64,000 nucleotides of DNA from Acidovorax sp. sif1233 (GTDB taxonomy: Bacteria; Pseudomonadota; Gammaproteobacteria; Burkholderiales; Burkholderiaceae_C). Position 1 is the first letter of the stretch. The number at the start of each line of letters is the position of its first letter. Where the stretch lies: assembly GCF_019218755.1 (NCBI RefSeq), contig NZ_JAHUWZ010000011.1, forward strand, positions 48,830 through 112,829, given 5' to 3'. The position numbers and the translations under genes were made by a program. The notes under the pieces are model-generated. The model was not told the origin of the DNA. It saw nothing but the letters and a program-made list of their open reading frames with translations, and did not search any database. This document shows positions 59,580-64,000 of the stretch, piece after piece.

Positions 59580-62500
59580 CTATTGAATGGTGACTGGCTG
59601 CTCAGTAATAGCGCCGAGGTCGGTATCAACTGACACCCGCAGATCTGTCAACCTGGTGGTTCCCAGCCATGCCTTGGGTACAGCAAAAGACTTGGAAGTA
59701 GCCTTTTGGGCGACTCCATCAAGTGTGTAGTTCCAAGTCGTAGTGCGCAGTACGCCCGCATCGACCTGGCACTCTGGCGTGAGCAGGACACCGCTGGAAG
59801 TGCTCGTTTGCTTCACAACGCAAACAGGCTTCGGAGGGTCTTTCACTTCAACGGGAAGCGCCTGCTCCCCATAGTTCCCGGCGCGCGTGATCGTGCGGAC
59901 TGTGACCTCGTACTGTCCAGGCGTTTGGAAATTCACGTAGTGGCCTGTGCCGGTGAATTCACCAACCTTTGTCTGATTGATGAGCACATCATTTCGCAGG
60001 AAGGAGTCTCCCCGAGGCATGCCCAGGATTTTTAGGCCAAGGTAATAGGACCCAGGCGCAAAGAACTGACCCGGATACTTCGAAACGATGGAGGCCTGTG
60101 TCTGCACGCTTGCAGGAGGCAGAATCGTGAACTCGTCCGAAGTAACGTTCGTCACATTCCCACGGGTGTCACTCACTTGCAATGCAAGCTGGTAAGTTCC
60201 TTGGCTTGTGATCGACAGATTTCCCGCCACATCGCTACCACTGCTGCGAGTCACATTTTGTGGAAGTGACCAGGTGTACGACAGCGGCTCGCCGTTGAGG
60301 CTCTTCAGGTCGAAGTCGGGAGTTTCCACGTAATACTTCACAACGGCTGGAACATCCGTGATTTGAGGTACCAACTTAATCCTCCAAGTGCTGGGCCAGT
60401 TGTAGGCCCAAGTCTTGATGCTCAAGGTAGCCGCCGTGGTCTCCTCTGGATAGCCCTTCACATAGGTGTAGTAGCTGATCACCTTATCCCCTGGCGCTGG
60501 CGTGTACAGCAGATCTGTACCGTCAACGCGCGTTCCATCTGGAAGCATCCAGTAGCCCAGAACCTCGTAGGACTTGGCGGCAGTAGTGGGCACCACATCG
60601 TTGATGATGGCCTTGTAGGTGTATTGCTTTCCGGCCTCGACGTAAGACGGCCCCTGCAACGAGGCTCTGGCCGCCAGAGGATTGACGGCTTTCACCCCAA
60701 TCGTCTTTTTCACGTCAGCAGCTGGGTTATCCGGCGCGCTCGCTGCACGCCCCAGCACTTCAATGGAGTAGTTCTTGATCTCGGTAGGCGTGAAAGTCAG
60801 AGTCGGTGTGTTCTCACCCGAAACCTGCTCAACACCACCAGTGGTGATGATCCGCCACTGGTAGGAGGCGTCAAATCCCTCTTGAGCCTGAACCTTCAAC
60901 TCAACAGGACGGCCAACCAGCACCACGCCTGGTGCGGTGACGGTGAAAGTGGGCACATCGAATGCCGTGAGTGTCAGCGGTTCAGTCTTGAACTCAGCGC
61001 CGGAATACTTGTTGACCAAGACCGCACGGTAGGTGGCACTGCCCACGCTCTCCATTCGGACGGTGTAGTTCACCCCGGTTTGCTCAATGCTTTCCGTGCG
61101 CATGACGCGTGTCCAGTTGCCATCCTCGCCCAGCACTTCCCATGCCACTGCCTTCACATTGGCAAGCATCTTGGCGTTCTTGACGTTGGCATTCAGGGTC
61201 TGCGCAAAAGGCACTTTTCCGCTTGTCGCCCGTGCAGTCAAAGTCGCTTCGATAACGTCACCTGCTGCAGTCACCAGGGCACGGCTTTTAGAGGTTACCG
61301 CGCTGTTGATGACCGCGCCATCGTTGACCATGCGCGCCTCTGCCACGATGAAACGGGTACCAGCGGTCAAGCGCCCAAGGTTCACGCTAAATTTTCCTGC
61401 GGCGTCTACTGGAACTGCCGTGGACATGGATGCGCCAGACTTCTCATCTTTGATGGTGACCTGCCATTGACCCATCGACTCGGGCTCAAAAACCACCGTC
61501 TGACCACGAGCGATCCCGATAAAGCCACTCACGGTTGTTTCGGCCTGGTCGTGTGAGGTGAAGGTCTTCTCGAAATCAACCAGAGGGCCCTGCGGTACTC
61601 CAATGAAATCAAACTCTTGCACTGTCTTGAACTCAGGAGCACGCTGGTACCAGGACTCCACCTTTACCTTGCTTTCGGCCCACGGCGTATCAGCCTGCAT
61701 GACCAGCGCCACGTTGGACTCAGGGATCGAGCTGTTGAACTCCTTTACGGAGTCGCCGGGATAAGTGACCCGCGTTGTGATCTCCCGATAACCGGCCTTG
61801 ACGTTCACGATACCCAGTGAACGGGGCTGCGACTTGTCAACGGTCGCAAACATCTTTCCAGGGAACTGTGCCGAGTTCTTGGCGTAAAAGGTATCAAGCA
61901 GCTTGTCGTTTTTGAATGTCAGCGCTATGGGACTTGGGGTTGTCCCTGCGATGGTGACTGACCCAGATCCGCTCTTCACGGGGTAGAAGGCTGTTTGGCG
62001 CGTAGCTGGATTGGTGTAGACGACGCCCGGTGTGTACTCGATGGTGTTGTCGCCCACCAAAGGCAACGACCCGCGAAGCGCGTTAGCAGCATACGGGTTG
62101 TACTTCATACCTTCGGGAAGCGCGCCGAAGCGGATAGCGCAATTCACACCGGCCGTCTGCGACAGCATGTAGTCGGGGCGAATCATGCTCAACGTGTTGC
62201 AAGTCTCTTTGCTTGCGCCTTCAAGCTTTGCCTGCACATCTGCGTCTTGAACCTTGATAGCCACGCTCGTGTGAGACTGAGAAACCTTGATCTTGCTTGC
62301 AGGGTTCCACGCTGTGGTCTGCAAAACGATGTTAGGTGCATCTGGTAGATTGACCCACAGTCGCACATCGCGTACAGCTTCTTGATCGGTTAAATCGCCC
62401 ACAAGCACTGGATAGGTCCCTGCCACGTTGGCTTGGCGAGGAAGCTCGAAGGCGGCAGATTGGGACACATCTTGTCCATTGACTTTTAAGCTTTCGACGC

Positions 62501-63329
62501 TGCCGGAATCGACAACGACAGGCAAAGCAGCGACATCCAGCGAACGATTGTTCAACGGATTGATCGGTGCCAGGCGGGTGCTGATGCCTGGAAAGTCTTG
62601 GACGATGGGGAGAGATACTGGAACCGCAAGCTCGGGTCTCTTGTATATGAAGTTCACAGAGCTTTCGGCCACGGTGGCGCCCGCATTCACGGTGGCCTTG
62701 ATGGTCATCGGTCCATCGCGGAGTGGAGGATACCCTGTCGCCAGTACCGCCCCACTGGACCCGCGCACCATCTTCAGTGGGATCTCATTCCCGCCTTGTA
62801 TGAGTTTGAGGGGGGATTGAGCATCCGAGATCGTGAAGCGGCCCTTGATTTCCGCACGGTCGAGGGGCAGGCTCTGGACAAGTCCTTGCTTCATACCCAC
62901 ACGAACCTCTTGGACTGAGTAGGTCCCCGCAGGGAGAGATGCTGATATGACCTGGGCCACGAAGCCAGCATTGAGAACGGGATACTGGGCCTCCGTGAAC
63001 TCACCAGTGATCTTGTCCGCGATCACATCTGGTCGAGACTCTACGCGCTGAATTGGCAGTTTGTAGTTGACCAACGTATCGTCATTCCGTAGCAGCACGT
63101 ATCCGGTCACAGGATCACTTGGCCTGTCACCCGTCGCCATGTCGAATGCATAGCCACGAATTGTCAAGACACCAGATGGCGTGATGGTCGGATTACCGGC
63201 ATCACAGACGTTGGTGCCATTGACTTCACAGACCGAAGACACGAGCGCGGCCTGCGCGCTCGACATGTATCCGCTGCAGAGGATGATGGCCGCTGCAGCG
63301 GTTGCACGCAGATGATGGCTTTGCTTCAT
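59580..63329 (-). CDS. Very large secreted Ig-like protein (DUF4165-like), 1249 aa
   Basis: The start MKQSHHLRAT at 63329 is set by GGGAGAAGTTC; the longer frame overlaps the transglycosylase gene. A signal peptide (about 1-27, ending SAQA) is followed by many beta-sandwich segments of Ig or PKD type, such as PTLTFTPTEIKNYSIEVLG, YTYKAIINDVVP and YQLALQVSDTRGNVTNVTSD. It resembles the large Ig-like/DUF4165 proteins of IncHI and IncA/C plasmids, some of which aid conjugation and affect flagella; that link is from memory. Few cysteines. Confidence 0.72.
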   Translation of the reverse strand: MKQSHHLRATAAAAIILCSGYMSSAQAALVSSVCEVNGTNVCDAGNPTITPSGVLTIRGYAFDMATGDRPSDPVTGYVLLRNDDTLVNYKLPIQRVESRPDVIADKITGEFTEAQYPVLNAGFVAQVISASLPAGTYSVQEVRVGMKQGLVQSLPLDRAEIKGRFTISDAQSPLKLIQGGNEIPLKMVRGSSGAVLATGYPPLRDGPMTIKATVNAGATVAESSVNFIYKRPELAVPVSLPIVQDFPGISTRLAPINPLNNRSLDVAALPVVVDSGSVESLKVNGQDVSQSAAFELPRQANVAGTYPVLVGDLTDQEAVRDVRLWVNLPDAPNIVLQTTAWNPASKIKVSQSHTSVAIKVQDADVQAKLEGASKETCNTLSMIRPDYMLSQTAGVNCAIRFGALPEGMKYNPYAANALRGSLPLVGDNTIEYTPGVVYTNPATRQTAFYPVKSGSGSVTIAGTTPSPIALTFKNDKLLDTFYAKNSAQFPGKMFATVDKSQPRSLGIVNVKAGYREITTRVTYPGDSVKEFNSSIPESNVALVMQADTPWAESKVKVESWYQRAPEFKTVQEFDFIGVPQGPLVDFEKTFTSHDQAETTVSGFIGIARGQTVVFEPESMGQWQVTIKDEKSGASMSTAVPVDAAGKFSVNLGRLTAGTRFIVAEARMVNDGAVINSAVTSKSRALVTAAGDVIEATLTARATSGKVPFAQTLNANVKNAKMLANVKAVAWEVLGEDGNWTRVMRTESIEQTGVNYTVRMESVGSATYRAVLVNKYSGAEFKTEPLTLTAFDVPTFTVTAPGVVLVGRPVELKVQAQEGFDASYQWRIITTGGVEQVSGENTPTLTFTPTEIKNYSIEVLGRAASAPDNPAADVKKTIGVKAVNPLAARASLQGPSYVEAGKQYTYKAIINDVVPTTAAKSYEVLGYWMLPDGTRVDGTDLLYTPAPGDKVISYYTYVKGYPEETTAATLSIKTWAYNWPSTWRIKLVPQITDVPAVVKYYVETPDFDLKSLNGEPLSYTWSLPQNVTRSSGSDVAGNLSITSQGTYQLALQVSDTRGNVTNVTSDEFTILPPASVQTQASIVSKYPGQFFAPGSYYLGLKILGMPRGDSFLRNDVLINQTKVGEFTGTGHYVNFQTPGQYEVTVRTITRAGNYGEQALPVEVKDPPKPVCVVKQTSTSSGVLLTPECQVDAGVLRTTTWNYTLDGVAQKATSKSFAVPKAWLGTTRLTDLRVSVDTDLGAITEQPVTIQ

Positions 63330-63349
63330 GAACTTCTCCCGGTGGGTGG

Positions 63350-63784
63350 TCATTTCTTTGCTACCTGAACGCTGTTGATCTTTTCCAGCACGCGCTCGAC
63401 CTTGCGGGCGTAGATCAGCCGCTTGTAACCAGTGCTTGCGTTGTATGCACCGATGGCCTTCCATGTGAAGCCATGCGTTGCAATGCTTTGAGCCAAGATC
63501 CAAGCACCGACATTGGTGTTGATGCAGGGTTCAACCAGCTTGTCTTTGGTGATTCCATATGGCTCCAGCTTCGGGAGCCACCAGTCGTTGATTTGCATAT
63601 GCCCGTAGTCAACCGAACCGTTCTTGTTCGTGTTGATGGCGCCTGCATTTCCATTCGACTCGACAGTCGATATAGCCTTGAGGAGTTCGACCGGAATTTG
63701 ATACCGCTGCGCAGCCTCTTCAAAGCAGGCAGCGTGGGCGAACGAGAAAAAGAAGAGCGCGAACGAGATGAACCACGATTTCAT
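63350..63784 (-). CDS. Lytic transglycosylase (SLT family) of the transfer system
   Basis: The 144-aa product has a signal peptide (about 1-19). The SLT domain starts at about 20, with the catalytic Glu in AISTVESNGNAGAIN (about 42) and the paired motif GHMQIN (about 61-66); AIGAYNAS follows. It opens peptidoglycan for T4SS assembly. The tra box 4 -10 lies only about 9 bp upstream of the ATG, so the mRNA may be almost leaderless. The next gene starts 21 bp past its stop. Confidence 0.9.
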   Translation of the reverse strand: MKSWFISFALFFFSFAHAACFEEAAQRYQIPVELLKAISTVESNGNAGAINTNKNGSVDYGHMQINDWWLPKLEPYGITKDKLVEPCINTNVGAWILAQSIATHGFTWKAIGAYNASTGYKRLIYARKVERVLEKINSVQVAKK

Positions 63785-63792
63785 AGCATCTG

Positions 63793-63856
63793 ATGCTACG
63801 AAGTCGCCCCCCTCAAACCACCCCTAAAAAGTAAGCAAAATCCGAGCTTTTCGATT
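63793..63856 (-). promoter_or_regulatory. tra box 4: promoter of the transglycosylase-Ig operon
   Basis: The copy begins AATCGAAAAGCTCGG and has core GCTTACTTTT, TAGGGGTGG, a TTGAGGGGGG run and -10 TAGCAT (63793-63798). It is 58 nt from AATCGAA and 38 nt from the core to the -10. TAGCATCAGATGCTA is a palindrome over the -10 and start. Confidence 0.78.
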
Positions 63857-64000
63857 TTGTGAGCGATTCATGCGTATGCGTTCGGCCAACCCATCTTGCG
63901 CCTGACTTGAATGGATGGTGTGCGCGCCAGCGCATGGTTTACGCTGCCATAGACTCGCGGTGAACAGCCGCCGTCACGCGGCTGAGATGTGCACCGACGA

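Noticed and set aside
60363..61556. Long open frame (397 aa) on + opposite the 1249-aa Ig-like gene
   Set aside because: It has no ribosome site or domain. The - strand frame has signal peptide, Ig-like repeats and operon context; this is an antisense shadow.
1..64000. tRNA, rRNA, insertion sequences, integrase, replication or partition genes
   Set aside because: None recognised by eye. Plasmid versus ICE therefore cannot be decided from this window.

Overview
The window looks like part of a large conjugative plasmid or integrative conjugative element of a beta-proteobacterium, probably in or near Burkholderiales/Comamonadaceae. This rests on the GC-rich codon use, the general protein style and the gene set; host taxonomy is inference. 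No rRNA, tRNA, CRISPR array or transposase was seen. The element pairs a MOBH relaxase with an F-type (TraLEKBVAC-WUN-FHG) type IV secretion system. It also encodes a FlhD/FlhC-like activator pair, the arrangement known from SXT/R391 (SetCD) and IncA/C (AcaCD) elements.

Region 1 (1-14.9 kb, all on the - strand) resembles the leading/establishment region of a conjugative plasmid. It holds the N-terminus of a giant methylase-helicase, an ArdC-like antirestriction protein, a class II (B12-dependent) ribonucleotide reductase, a zinc-ribbon/Toprim primase, SSB, RecT, a RecE-like PD-(D/E)XK nuclease, and many small unknown proteins. Nearly every gene or operon here carries a long structured leader built from recurring parts. 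From upstream to downstream these are an imperfect inverted repeat, a 16-nt spacer, a CGTARTGS motif, often a GAAA-loop hairpin plus T-tract, a CCC..GGGG/CCCC..GGG hairpin, and a helix that pairs away the Shine-Dalgarno sequence. The Shine-Dalgarno helix shows compensatory changes between copies.

Region 2 (15-27.4 kb) has an AcaB/DUF1845-like regulator, a UvrD/Rep helicase and a coiled-coil HTH protein on +. On - are the MOBH relaxase TraI and the FlhD/FlhC-like pair, facing a divergent XRE-type regulator across a 112-bp intergenic region with an inverted repeat. A three-gene - operon follows: a coiled-coil protein, a possible RNase H-fold protein, and a large SF1 helicase interrupted by an apparent single-base frameshift.

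Region 3 (27.6-64 kb) is the transfer apparatus. On + are an orphan GspE/PilB-type ATPase, a DsbA-like protein and a DsbG-like protein without catalytic cysteines. On - are four operons: lytic transglycosylase plus a 1249-aa Ig-like protein; lipoprotein-traL-E-K-B-V-A-C-trbI-peptidase-trbC/traW-traU-traN; small membrane protein-Sel1 protein-traF-H-G; and Sel1 protein-948-aa FN3/Ig protein-235-aa secreted protein-DsbC. Each of these four operons, and the AcaB-like gene, is preceded by the same long promoter element (called a tra box here). The distance from its core to a TAnnAT -10 is identical in all five copies, which is the signature expected of a regulon controlled by the FlhDC-like activator.

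Taken together, two dedicated cis-regulatory systems are visible: one for donor-side transfer genes (five tra boxes) and one for the presumed recipient-side establishment genes (modular leaders).
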